Shown here: positions 1 through 8,567 of the stretch, piece after piece
Numbering within the stretch: the stretch's first letter is position 1
Layout: each line of letters starts with the position of its first letter
Assembly: GCF_005503445.1 (NCBI RefSeq)
Contig: NZ_SCOH01000006.1
Span: 88,625-152,624 of the forward strand
DNA: 64,000 nucleotides
From: Chitinivorax sp. B
Lineage (GTDB): Bacteria > Pseudomonadota > Gammaproteobacteria > Burkholderiales > SCOH01
Direction: 5' to 3'
The notes under the pieces: generated by a model
Database searches by the model: none
The model's input: only the letters and a program-made list of their open reading frames with translations
What the model was told of the DNA's origin: nothing
Translations under genes and position numbers: made by a program

Positions 1-925
1 TCACCGCATAGATGCGGTCGCCATCGCGCTCGGCATCTTCCAGGCGTTTCAATACCAGGAAGCCGACGCCGTCGCCCAGCATCATGCCGTCGGAATCCTG
101 GTCAAACGGACGGGAAATATTGCTCTTCGATAGCGCAGGGGTCTTGCTGAAGCACAGGAACGAGAAAATCGAGTTTTCCAGATTCACGCCACCAGTCAAT
201 ACGACGTCGCAACTACCATCGGCCAATTCACCGATAGCAGCTTTGATCGCAGCCAGACTGCTGGCGCATGCGGCATCCACCATGTAGGACGTACCGCCCA
301 GATCGAAATAGCTGGCAATCCGGCCGCAGGCCACATTGCCGAGGAAGCCAGGGAAGCTGTCCTCATTCCATTCCAGGTACAGGTCGTTGACTCGCTCGAT
401 GACCTCGCTCGCCACGGTGTCCGACAAGCCCGCGTTGAGCATGATCTTCTTCAGGTAGGGACCCTGCTGACGTGATGCCAGCGAGAACGAAGTATTGCCG
501 TTACCTGCCCCACCCAGAATCACACCGACCCGGTCACGGTCGACCGGCAGCGGATTGTCACCGACCAGTCGCGCATCCTGCATTGCCTGCTTGGCGACAT
601 ACAGCGCAAAGATCTGCGCAGTACTGATCGATTCCAGCATCAACGGTGGTAACTTGAATTCAACCGGGTCGAACTCAATCGGCGGCACAAAGCCGGCCTT
701 GTAACCGTAGGTTTTGTCAGCGGCGGTCGGATCCGGATCGTAGAAATCCGCCTTGCGCCAATATTCCTCACCATTCATCTGGTCCACGTCGACAATCGAA
801 TCCTTACGATTGATGACATTGGTCCAGAAATCGTACAGCGTCGCCGCATCCGGAAAGTGGCTTGCCATCCCCACAATCGCGATATCCGACGGACGTGTTG
901 CATTGCTCCACAGCGCCTTGTCCAT
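1..925 (-). CDS. Beta-ketoacyl synthase domain of a PfaA/HglE-like type I megasynthase (N-terminal part, runs off window)
   Basis: Ketosynthases condense acyl and malonyl units on an acyl carrier protein. The minus-strand frame starts with ATG at 925-923 behind a good ribosome site (GGTGAGGAG) and stays open to position 1, giving 308 codons without a stop. The N-terminus reads DIAIVGMASHFPDA, the usual opening of PUFA-synthase and glycolipid-synthase ketosynthases, followed by a YDPDP segment. The nucleophile is Cys220 in DAACASSLAA. The two catalytic His residues should lie beyond the window edge. The divergent operon at 3496-8407 supplies an exporter and a phosphopantetheinyl transferase, so the product is probably a multidomain lipid or polyketide synthase. 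Whether it makes polyunsaturated fatty acids, glycolipid aglycones or another lipid cannot be decided from this part. Confidence 0.88.
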   Translation of the reverse strand, partial: MDKALWSNATRPSDIAIVGMASHFPDAATLYDFWTNVINRKDSIVDVDQMNGEEYWRKADFYDPDPTAADKTYGYKAGFVPPIEFDPVEFKLPPLMLESISTAQIFALYVAKQAMQDARLVGDNPLPVDRDRVGVILGGAGNGNTSFSLASRQQGPYLKKIMLNAGLSDTVASEVIERVNDLYLEWNEDSFPGFLGNVACGRIASYFDLGGTSYMVDAACASSLAAIKAAIGELADGSCDVVLTGGVNLENSIFSFLCFSKTPALSKSNISRPFDQDSDGMMLGDGVGFLVLKRLEDAERDGDRIYAV

Positions 926-1212
926 AGGCTCCTCACCTTTTATACAGCCAGATCGTTTTCACATCATTTACAACAGTTACATTCTCTTTTGGAGAATCCA
1001 GCAATCGGTTCAAACCGATTCACGACAACCATTCAAACGTGTTACCACTACCTGGCATGGCGGAGAGCCCGACTTAGCGGGGTCAGCCATGCTTGGAAAT
1101 CTTGTTTCATCCGGGATTCAACCGGCCAAACCGTACATCCAAACCAGCTTATTGTTGCGGGATACCGGCCATCATCCGGTGCGCCGCATTGATTCAGGAA
1201 TGTTGTTACGCC

Positions 1213-2241
1213 TCATTTGATTGCTGCAGTTGCCGACGATGTCGTCGCACCTGTATTCATTGGCGTGGCCAGTGCAGCCCCGCGTGCTATCCCCAACAGG
1301 GCGCCACCTACCGCGGCGGCGGCACCCAATATCACCTCCAGAACCACGACCAGCCACAGCGGAATATGCTGAATGGCGAACAGCCGTGTAATCACCATGC
1401 CGCCACCGGTCACCATGCCGGCTGCGGCATGCAGCAGAAAATACATGTCCGCTTCCTTGACCTGGTCATCTTCTGCCACGTGGACCAGACCACAACGCAC
1501 ATCACCGATAACCTGATGCTTGCAGGCGTGACAGACCCACATCGCTACCACGTAAACTGTCCCCGCCACCGAATACACCACATTGCTGAACGGAATGGCC
1601 GACGAATCCGGATAGGCCGTACCCGAAAAAAACTGATGACTGATCAAGCCGCACAACGCTGCTGCAACCACCCCCCATGGCAGCAGGTAGGCGCCGAACA
1701 CCCGCTCGTCGCTCTGTTCAGCAGAAGCAGGCTGACTGCCTTGCGCATACTGCTTCAGATAACCGCTCAAATATGGCAGACCATGGTTTCGGATCAGTAT
1801 CAACATGCCTGTCAGCGAACAGGCAAAGATCGCGACCAACATCATCACCAGCCAGAACCAATTGGTTGGAATCTGTTGAACGAGCCACCACAACAGGCCT
1901 GCCATCACCATCGATATCAGCACACCTCGCCAGAACAATCCCGGCCAGATATCGAAATTTGGGTTGACAGTCGACGTGGCGTGTTCCATACCAAGTGGGA
2001 AGGTGCCAAATGCCAACATCCGGTTTCGTTCCGCAAATAGCGTTTCGGCCGTGATCACCAGCATTGATGCCGGCAGATACACCACTGTGAACAAGGTGAT
2101 TGCGTCCCGTTGGATGGGGCTGCCGATTTGCCCTGCAACGAAATAAAGCAGTGACACAATCGTCAAATCAATCAGCAATCGGATCACACAACTGCCGATC
2201 AAGCGATCCCATTGCCAATGCGATGGGGGAAGGTTGTTCAC
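1213..2241 (-). CDS. Multi-pass membrane protein of unknown function beside the ketosynthase
   Basis: I do not recognise the family. The 342-residue product is strongly hydrophobic with about seven candidate membrane segments: near residues 15-37, 47-65, 103-121, 127-150, 186-205, 220-240 and 270-325. A hydrophilic patch near residues 165-180 and a segment with paired Cys/His (VCHACKH, around residue 240) break the pattern. It begins with ATG at 2241 preceded by an AAGGAG-like site (GGAGTTGAAGCG on the minus strand). It lies 287 bases upstream of the ketosynthase on the same strand, so a shared transcript is possible. A role in lipid handling is a guess from context only. Confidence 0.7.
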   Translation of the reverse strand: MNNLPPSHWQWDRLIGSCVIRLLIDLTIVSLLYFVAGQIGSPIQRDAITLFTVVYLPASMLVITAETLFAERNRMLAFGTFPLGMEHATSTVNPNFDIWPGLFWRGVLISMVMAGLLWWLVQQIPTNWFWLVMMLVAIFACSLTGMLILIRNHGLPYLSGYLKQYAQGSQPASAEQSDERVFGAYLLPWGVVAAALCGLISHQFFSGTAYPDSSAIPFSNVVYSVAGTVYVVAMWVCHACKHQVIGDVRCGLVHVAEDDQVKEADMYFLLHAAAGMVTGGGMVITRLFAIQHIPLWLVVVLEVILGAAAAVGGALLGIARGAALATPMNTGATTSSATAAIK

Positions 2242-3495
2242 GCTTCAACTCCTTAGTCTTGCTGCCAATTGGTTGATATTGGATCGGCTGCAGTCATCTG
2301 ATTTTCACAGGCAAATCAATACCCGCCCACCATTTACCTGGCCTGCACCCTACTGCCATGATGACGATTGATTTGTTCAAACTTTGTCGTTCATTACCAC
2401 CATTTTCTACATTCTGATGTGACCGACCTGCTTGAGATTCACGCTTCGATCCGATCATCAAGCAATATCGTATTTGAGAATCTTTACAGTTTTACCATGT
2501 TGCGCATCACACTTCCGACTGACAAATAGATCATTTCAATTCTGGCCAGGCGGTATGTTGAGTGAAATGGCAACTGCCCAGGAAAACAGCATTCAGCTCT
2601 TACTATTTGCCACTCAATTGGAGCAAAGAATCTATCTCTTTGAAGCGCATGGCAACAACATGATTCAATGCGAAAATCCGCATCAATCGAATTGCCGTAT
2701 TTTTCAATCTACGCAAAAACACTCGCATATTATTGTTTTTATTGTGTTATTTTAAATGACGAAGAATGACTCCGTGTCGTTCTCGCACACAAAAAATTTC
2801 ATCAAAAGGCCAGATTTCAACGAAATTCCACGCTTGAAAACGCTTCAAAATAGCCAGCTTTCTGTTACGGTTTTTTACCGACACGGTGCTGACAATCAAT
2901 TCATGAAAAGCAAATATTCACCTTCCTGCCATCCACAGGTCTACATGTTCAAACGCAGCTTCAATGCAGTTCCAGCATGCGGTGCAGCCTTTTCAATCAA
3001 TGCAGGAAGGGCTGCATATTCCATCGATTCAGATATACACACCACTTTATTCCTATGCCATATTTAAGGACGAAAAAAATATTGTGGGTTTCCGAATTTT
3101 ATATTGTGGAAAACCACTATTATTTCTACATATAATTATTCGAATATTCAACATTCCTTTGGCATGAAAGTACTGAAAATAAACACATCTTTGCGTTAAT
3201 CATGAAACTCCGAACATTGGAATCACCCACCATCCTGCTTTTTCACCTTCTGAGAAAATATGGAAAGTCCAAATAGATCAATTATTTGAAATCACCCCAA
3301 TTCAAAACCTGGGTATTACGGCCTGCTTGCAAACCCACACCTGTCCTGCTCAAAGCCCTTTCCATCTACCTACTCAGGAAACACTAAGGATTGACTGGCA
3401 CACTGCATCCCATTCACATCGGGAGTCCGCCATGCACAGCTATCTCAATCGCTTGTTGATTTGCATCCTGCCGACATTGGTTTGAATCGGAGCGC
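2242..3495. other. AT-rich intergenic region between divergent units, no convincing gene
   Basis: About 1.25 kb separates the minus-strand membrane protein from the plus-strand exporter operon. It is visibly richer in A and T than its neighbours. Open frames of about 100 codons exist (2432-2755 and 2756-3067), but they lack ribosome sites and recognisable motifs. A 17-codon frame at 3433-3486 ends just before the exporter start and might be a leader peptide, though its upstream GGGAG is the only support. The region probably carries both divergent promoters and may hold regulator-binding sites or a small RNA. I could not define any with confidence. Confidence 0.5.
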
Positions 3496-4626
3496 ATGAT
3501 GGTTTCTCTCGCTCGTGCTTCGCTGATTTACGAATGGCGCCGTTTCCTGCCTGCCATCCTGGCTGTAGCCTTTGCTGGCTTGCTGGTACAGGTACAACTC
3601 AGCCTCCTGCTGGGCATGTTCAGTTCGGTTGCGGTCTATATCGATCGATCGTCTGCAGATTTATGGGTTGGCTATCCCGGCACACAAAGCGTGGATTTGG
3701 CACGACCGATTCCCGGTAAAGTGGAAAACGGTCTGCGTATGCACCCAGACGTCACCGTTGTCGAACGTTTTACCTGGACGGTGGGTGACTGGCAGCGCCC
3801 ACAAGGCGGCAAATTATCGGCTGTGCTGATTGGCATCGACCCCAAACCTGAAGCAATGACATTTGCCAGCTTGCTGACCCCAGCGCTTCGACAACGCCTA
3901 CAGGAGCCTGGCAACGTGCTGGTGGATGAGGCGGATCTCGACAAATTGGGTGTCAAGGTTGGCGACGATGCCGAGCTTGCTGGCAAGCGGGTACGTGTCG
4001 CCGCCACAGTCAACGGGATCCGTTCCATGGGCGGGGCCAATGTACTGACATCACTCAGCACTGCTCGCAGCATTGACCCCTATCTGCGTGGGGACACCAC
4101 GGATTACTTCCTGGTGCGCCTGAAAGACCCCGAACACGCCGAGTCGGTACGTGATGCATTGAAACCGAGTGGCAGTTTCAAACCATTCGAGGTGTGGACC
4201 TCGGAGGAATTCTCGATCCAGTCCCAGCTTTACTGGTTGTTTGAGTCAGGTGCAGGCTCCGGCTTCCTGTTTTCGTCGGCGCTTGGGCTATTGGTTGGCA
4301 TCGTCATCACAAGTCAGACGCTGATGGGGGCCATTGTCGCCGCGTTGCGCGAGTACGCCACGTTACGTGCACTAGGTGTGTCCACCCATTCGTTACGTGC
4401 AGTTGTCGTCGAGCAGTCATTCTGGGTAGGGCTGCTCGGACTGATCATCACCGGTCTGATTGGTGCCTTGTTGGTGGTGCTGGCTCGCGCTGCCCACATC
4501 GCACTGGAGGTGCCGATGTGGGGATGTATTGCCACCGGCATCCTGGTGCTCAGCATCGCTTTGTTGTCTGGCCTGTCGGCGTTACGCGCCCTGAATCAGG
4601 CTGAACCGTTCACTTTGTTGCGATAA
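3496..4626 (+). CDS. devC: DevC-type ABC transporter permease (FtsX-like)
   Basis: This is the membrane subunit of a DevBCA-type ATP-driven exporter, a family known for exporting heterocyst glycolipids in cyanobacteria through a TolC channel. The 376 residues show the MacB/FtsX layout: one membrane segment near residues 18-40, a large periplasmic domain (about 45-245) with DLWVGYPGTQS near its start, and three C-terminal membrane segments (about 255-280, 310-335 and 340-365). ATG codons at 3496 and 3499 compete. The GGAG at 3489-3492 fits the second slightly better. It is first in a five-gene operon with DevA 10 bases downstream. The symbol reflects family resemblance, and the exported substrate is inferred from context. 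Confidence 0.88.
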   Translation: MMVSLARASLIYEWRRFLPAILAVAFAGLLVQVQLSLLLGMFSSVAVYIDRSSADLWVGYPGTQSVDLARPIPGKVENGLRMHPDVTVVERFTWTVGDWQRPQGGKLSAVLIGIDPKPEAMTFASLLTPALRQRLQEPGNVLVDEADLDKLGVKVGDDAELAGKRVRVAATVNGIRSMGGANVLTSLSTARSIDPYLRGDTTDYFLVRLKDPEHAESVRDALKPSGSFKPFEVWTSEEFSIQSQLYWLFESGAGSGFLFSSALGLLVGIVITSQTLMGAIVAALREYATLRALGVSTHSLRAVVVEQSFWVGLLGLIITGLIGALLVVLARAAHIALEVPMWGCIATGILVLSIALLSGLSALRALNQAEPFTLLR

Positions 4627-4636
4627 GGAAATCATC

Positions 4637-5353
4637 ATGTCCGCTACGCCCACCATCATTGGCGAGCAGCTGTTCCGGTCTTTCAGCAGTGGCAAAACCA
4701 AACAGACTGTGCTGAACGGCATCTCCCTGTCGATTCTGCCCGGCGAGTTGACGCTGATCATTGGCCCTTCGGGGTCCGGCAAAAGTACTTTACTGTCTGT
4801 TCTGTCCGGCCTATTGTCACCTGATTCCGGCACCGTTCAGGCCCTGGGTATCGAGCTGAACCGCCTGTCAGACGAAGAACTGGATCGCTTCCGCCTGGAA
4901 AACTGTGGTTTCGTGTTCCAAGGATTCAATCTGTTTAGCTCATTGACCGCGCTGGAAAATGTGCTGCTGCCCTTGAGCTACGGCCCCAAACTGGATAAGA
5001 CAGAAGCAGAACGTCGGGCGACCGAAGCACTGGAGATGGTTGGCATGGCACCTCGCTTGAGATTGCGGCCGATGGAACTGTCCGGCGGTGAAAAGCAACG
5101 CGTGGCCATTGCCCGCGCCTTGGTTAAACGACCCCGTCTGCTGTTTGCTGATGAACCAACCAGTGCACTGGATAGCCACAACGGCCAGATTGTCATCGAC
5201 ATTTTGCACCATGTCGCGCAAGAGCAAGGCACAACCGTATTGGGGGTATCACACGACAATCGCCTGATCAAACACGCTGATCGTGTGATTACGCTGGAAG
5301 ATGGTGCAGTGGTCAAAGACCAGCGTGCCCGTACCATGCTGGAGGCCGCATGA
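4637..5353 (+). CDS. devA: DevA-type ABC transporter ATP-binding protein
   Basis: This is the cytoplasmic ATPase that powers the DevC permease. The 238-residue protein has all nucleotide-binding motifs: Walker A GPSGSGKST (residues 43-51), a Q-loop at FVFQGFN, the signature LSGGEKQRVAIARAL (about 146-160), Walker B LLFADEPTSALD, and a switch His in GVSHDNR. Length and sequence fit the LolD/MacB/DevA class. A GGAAATC site sits just before the ATG. Its last codons overlap the DevB start by 4 bases (ATGA), so the two are translationally coupled. Confidence 0.93.
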   Translation: MSATPTIIGEQLFRSFSSGKTKQTVLNGISLSILPGELTLIIGPSGSGKSTLLSVLSGLLSPDSGTVQALGIELNRLSDEELDRFRLENCGFVFQGFNLFSSLTALENVLLPLSYGPKLDKTEAERRATEALEMVGMAPRLRLRPMELSGGEKQRVAIARALVKRPRLLFADEPTSALDSHNGQIVIDILHHVAQEQGTTVLGVSHDNRLIKHADRVITLEDGAVVKDQRARTMLEAA

Positions 5354-6270
5354 TGCGCATGCAACCACTCTGGCTGGCCATCAGCCTGGCATTGACCTGC
5401 GCTCTGCAGACCGGTTGTTCGGAAACACAGGCCAGCAAGCACAATCCCGCAGCGCCAGTATCACCTTGGGCGGCGATGGCAAAAGGCCGCATCAGCATTG
5501 AAGGCGGCGTCATCAACATTGCCGCTCCTCGCCCAGGTATCGTGCAGGAGGTATTGGCGGAAGAAGGTGCCGAAGTCAAAACCGGCGCAGTATTGGCCCG
5601 CATTGATGACCGCGAGGCGCGACTGGCTCTGAAAGTAAAGGAACAGGAACGCGATGAGGCCCGGGAATCGCTACGCCTGTTACAGCTACGTCATGATATT
5701 GCCCAGCGAGAGCTGAAGCGACTCAATGGCTTGCAAGGGGATGAGGTGGTCTCGAATCAGGATCGGGACAATGCCCGTGACCAGGTTTTATTGGCTGCAG
5801 CCGAGCTGTCACGACAAAAAGCAACATTATCCGCCGCGGAAGCGCAGGTGGCTGCCAGCCGCCTAGAAGTAGAGCAGCATGTGGTTCGCGCCCCCCTGGC
5901 TGGACGCATCATCCGCCGGCAAGCCAAACCGGGTGACGGTGCCTCTACCCTGAACGTGACGCCGTTGTTCCTGTTTGCACCCCATGGCCCCCGCATCGTC
6001 CGGGCTGATCTAGAAGAGCGGTTTGTCAACGCGGTACGACCGAATCAGGCTGCCGAAGTCGTGCTGGAGGCAGACGAGAGCAAGGTCTACAAAGCCCGAG
6101 TGCTGCGCCTGGGTGAAGTCTTTGGTAGCCGACCGGAAAATGACGACCCGAACGAAAAGCAGGACATACGAGTTATTGAATGTGTATTGGCGCTGGAAGC
6201 ACCTGAGCTACGGATCGGGCAACGGGTGCTGGTCAAGATTGCCCGCCAGAGCGGAACAGGCGCATCATGA
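5350..6270 (+). CDS. devB: DevB-type periplasmic adaptor (HlyD/membrane fusion protein)
   Basis: The adaptor bridges the inner-membrane ABC transporter to the outer-membrane channel. The 306-residue protein starts with a lipoprotein-like signal (LALTCALQTGC, candidate lipidated Cys about 24). A biotinyl-lipoyl half motif follows (IAAPRPGIVQEVLAEEGAEV), then a long alpha-helical hairpin rich in Glu, Arg and Leu (about residues 95-180). The second lipoyl half is VRAPLAGRIIRRQAKPGDG, and beta-barrel sequence completes the protein. It overlaps both DevA and the following TolC-like gene by ATGA. The arrangement is complete with no sign of decay. Confidence 0.9.
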   Translation: MMRMQPLWLAISLALTCALQTGCSETQASKHNPAAPVSPWAAMAKGRISIEGGVINIAAPRPGIVQEVLAEEGAEVKTGAVLARIDDREARLALKVKEQERDEARESLRLLQLRHDIAQRELKRLNGLQGDEVVSNQDRDNARDQVLLAAAELSRQKATLSAAEAQVAASRLEVEQHVVRAPLAGRIIRRQAKPGDGASTLNVTPLFLFAPHGPRIVRADLEERFVNAVRPNQAAEVVLEADESKVYKARVLRLGEVFGSRPENDDPNEKQDIRVIECVLALEAPELRIGQRVLVKIARQSGTGAS

Positions 6271-7682
6271 AATACACCCTTCCCTTGATCGGCTGCGCCC
6301 TGTTGAGCGCCTGCGCGCAAGTCACGCCGCCCAACACCCCCCTGACTTTGCCGGATCGCTATGCCACACCGGTAGCGGGCAGCCTGCCGACCGGCGATGC
6401 CTGGGCCAGCCTGGGCGACCCCGGTTTGACTCAGTGGATTGAACAGGTGTGGGCTCGTAATACTGATCTGGCTGCGGGTGTGGCCCGACTGGATGAAGCA
6501 CAGGCCGAGCTGACAGTGATCACAGCCGATCGGTATCCAAAACTGGACTTTGAACATAGTGCCGAACGGCGACGCCAGTCCAAGTACGATCTTGGCGAAG
6601 TCAGCGAGGAGACCAAGAATCCCAGTACCCGCCATGCATCCCAGCTGGTGTTCGGCTATGAATTGGATTTGCGGGGTCGTATTCGCGCTGCCATCCGGGC
6701 CGGAGAAGCAGACAGGGCGGCGAGACAATTCGATCATACTGCACTACGCTTGAGCCTGGCGCGCGAAACCGCCACCTTATGGTTCAATCGGGCCGAGCTG
6801 CAGCACAACTTAACGCTGGCCAACCAGCAACTGACATTACAACGACAAATACTGGACAGCACCCAGCGCAAGCGTCGTGCCGGTCTGCTCAGCGGTAACC
6901 AGTTGCATACCCTGGAGCAAGAACTGAATGAGGTTGACTGGCAACTGAGACAGGAAAATGACGCCCTGCAACGTGTGGAACGTAGCCTGTGCCAACTGGC
7001 TGCCATGACGCCAACTGACTGCCGGCTGCCAGAGGGTAAACCACTTGACCAGCTTCGCCAGCCTGCTGTTGGTAATGCCGTACCGGCCGAACTCCTGCAA
7101 CGGCGGCCGGACCTGGCCGCCGCACAAGCTCGTTATGATGCGGCCCGTGCCCGAATAGACGAAGCTGAAGCAGCCCGTTGGCCCGCATTGACCCTGGCGG
7201 GTGTTTTGGGCGTGAGTGCCGGCAACTGGGCAGGTCTCCGTCGTCACAATGCCCGTAACTGGTCGTTGATGCCCCAATTGGCCATGCCATTGTTCGATGC
7301 CGGCCGATTACTGGCGGAAGCCGACAAGGCACGCTCAACGGCTGCCGAAAGCTATGCCAGCTGGCATGGTGCTATCCTGCAGGCTGTACATGAAGTGGAA
7401 GATGCGGCAGCCACACTGCAATATGCAGCCCAGCAGGATGACAATCGGCAACAGCAACAGGCTATTGCTGACCGCCAGTACCGGGCAACCGAACAGGCCC
7501 GGCGAGTGGGTTTGGGCACAGCACAAGCTGAATGGCAGGCCGGTTTGCAACGCCTGCAAAGCGCGAAAGCGCGCAGTGCAGCCCAACGTGAACGACTGCA
7601 GTCAACCGTCGCCTTGATATCCGCGTTGGGCGGTGGCTGGCGGGCAGATTCCCCATCCGGCACAGTACAGGCGGCACGATGA
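6267..7682 (+). CDS. TolC/NodT-family outer membrane efflux channel
   Basis: This forms the outer-membrane and periplasmic tunnel of the export system. The 471-residue protein has a lipoprotein signal (LIGCALLSACAQ, lipidated Cys about 17), as in the NodT subgroup. It also has the two internally similar helical repeats of the family. The sequence LLQRRPDLAAAQARYDAARARIDEAEAARWP contains the usual RRPDL landmark near residue 280, and a second repeat lies near residues 350-450. It overlaps DevB at the start and the phosphopantetheinyl transferase at the end by 4 bases each. A dedicated channel within the operon suggests it serves this exporter only. Confidence 0.92.
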   Translation: MKYTLPLIGCALLSACAQVTPPNTPLTLPDRYATPVAGSLPTGDAWASLGDPGLTQWIEQVWARNTDLAAGVARLDEAQAELTVITADRYPKLDFEHSAERRRQSKYDLGEVSEETKNPSTRHASQLVFGYELDLRGRIRAAIRAGEADRAARQFDHTALRLSLARETATLWFNRAELQHNLTLANQQLTLQRQILDSTQRKRRAGLLSGNQLHTLEQELNEVDWQLRQENDALQRVERSLCQLAAMTPTDCRLPEGKPLDQLRQPAVGNAVPAELLQRRPDLAAAQARYDAARARIDEAEAARWPALTLAGVLGVSAGNWAGLRRHNARNWSLMPQLAMPLFDAGRLLAEADKARSTAAESYASWHGAILQAVHEVEDAAATLQYAAQQDDNRQQQQAIADRQYRATEQARRVGLGTAQAEWQAGLQRLQSAKARSAAQRERLQSTVALISALGGGWRADSPSGTVQAAR

Positions 7683-8407
7683 CGTCAACCAGCACCGATA
7701 CCGTGACCCCTGAATTGACATTGTACTGCCTTCCTCCCTCACCCGCACCGCTACCACTGGTATCGCGACGTTATCGTGTCGATGCCAGCCTGTTGCAGCA
7801 GCTGACTGAGCCGGATCAACCCTTGCCGGCTAGTCTGTCACGCGCGGTGCTGAAACGACAGGTGGAATTTGCTGCGGGTCGATGGTGTGCCATTCGGGCG
7901 CTGCGACGCTGTGGTTATGGCGGCCCTTCGGTCATTCCGATCGGCATCGAACGTGCGCCATGTTGGCCGATGGGCTACGTAGGCGCCATCAGCCACTGCA
8001 AAGGTCTAGCAGTCGCCATTGCGGGGGAACAACAATATTTCAGTGGTGTGGGTATCGACATCGAGCGACCCGTGCCGATCGATACACTACGACAGATTGT
8101 CAGTCACATCGCGACGCAACCGGAACTGAAATTGGGCATTGCCCGGGGTCTGCCTTACGAAATCTGGTCGACCATTTTGTTTTCAGCCAAGGAAAGTCTG
8201 TTCAAGGCGCTGTACCCGACTGTCGGCCGCTATTTCGATTTTCTGGATGCCGCCATTACCCAGCTGGACACACAAACAGGGCAATTGCAGCTGCAGTTGG
8301 TACACTCATTGACCAGCCGTCATATTGCTGGCAATCGATATCGGGTCGATTATGCGGTAGGTCAGGAATACCTTGTGACCCGTTGCCTGCTGGAAGCATG
8401 GCCATGA
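7679..8407 (+). CDS. 4'-phosphopantetheinyl transferase (EntD/Sfp superfamily)
   Basis: The enzyme transfers phosphopantetheine from CoA to a conserved Ser of carrier proteins, converting a synthase to its holo form. The 242-residue protein has the EntD-type motifs: GAISHCKGLAVA (about residues 101-112), GVGIDIE with metal-binding Asp and Glu (about 124-130), and FSAKESLFKALYP (about 167-180) with the catalytic Glu and Lys. It closes the five-gene exporter operon by ATGA overlap. The nearby ketosynthase megasynthase is the obvious substrate, as with PfaE for PUFA synthases. That pairing is inferred from position. Confidence 0.9.
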   Translation: MTSTSTDTVTPELTLYCLPPSPAPLPLVSRRYRVDASLLQQLTEPDQPLPASLSRAVLKRQVEFAAGRWCAIRALRRCGYGGPSVIPIGIERAPCWPMGYVGAISHCKGLAVAIAGEQQYFSGVGIDIERPVPIDTLRQIVSHIATQPELKLGIARGLPYEIWSTILFSAKESLFKALYPTVGRYFDFLDAAITQLDTQTGQLQLQLVHSLTSRHIAGNRYRVDYAVGQEYLVTRCLLEAWP

Positions 8408-8567
8408 ATGGAGCGTGCTCAGCCGCTTGCCAACCTGCATCGGTACCCGCGGCTGATTCGCGCAACATAGCCAATACAGCACTGTATGCACTTCAAGCAA
8501 TGTCACAGTCATCTCGACAACTTGGTCTTGATTGGGAATGAGTTCATCACGCCCCGAACATCGACCA

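Noticed and set aside
1093..2040. Plus-strand open frame of 315 codons opposite the membrane protein
   Set aside because: The product is His/Gln/Arg/Cys-rich without any motif. The minus-strand reading gives regular membrane segments, so it is preferred.
2432..3067. Two consecutive small open frames in the AT-rich gap
   Set aside because: No Shine-Dalgarno sequence, no recognisable domain, and amino-acid composition typical of random AT-rich DNA.
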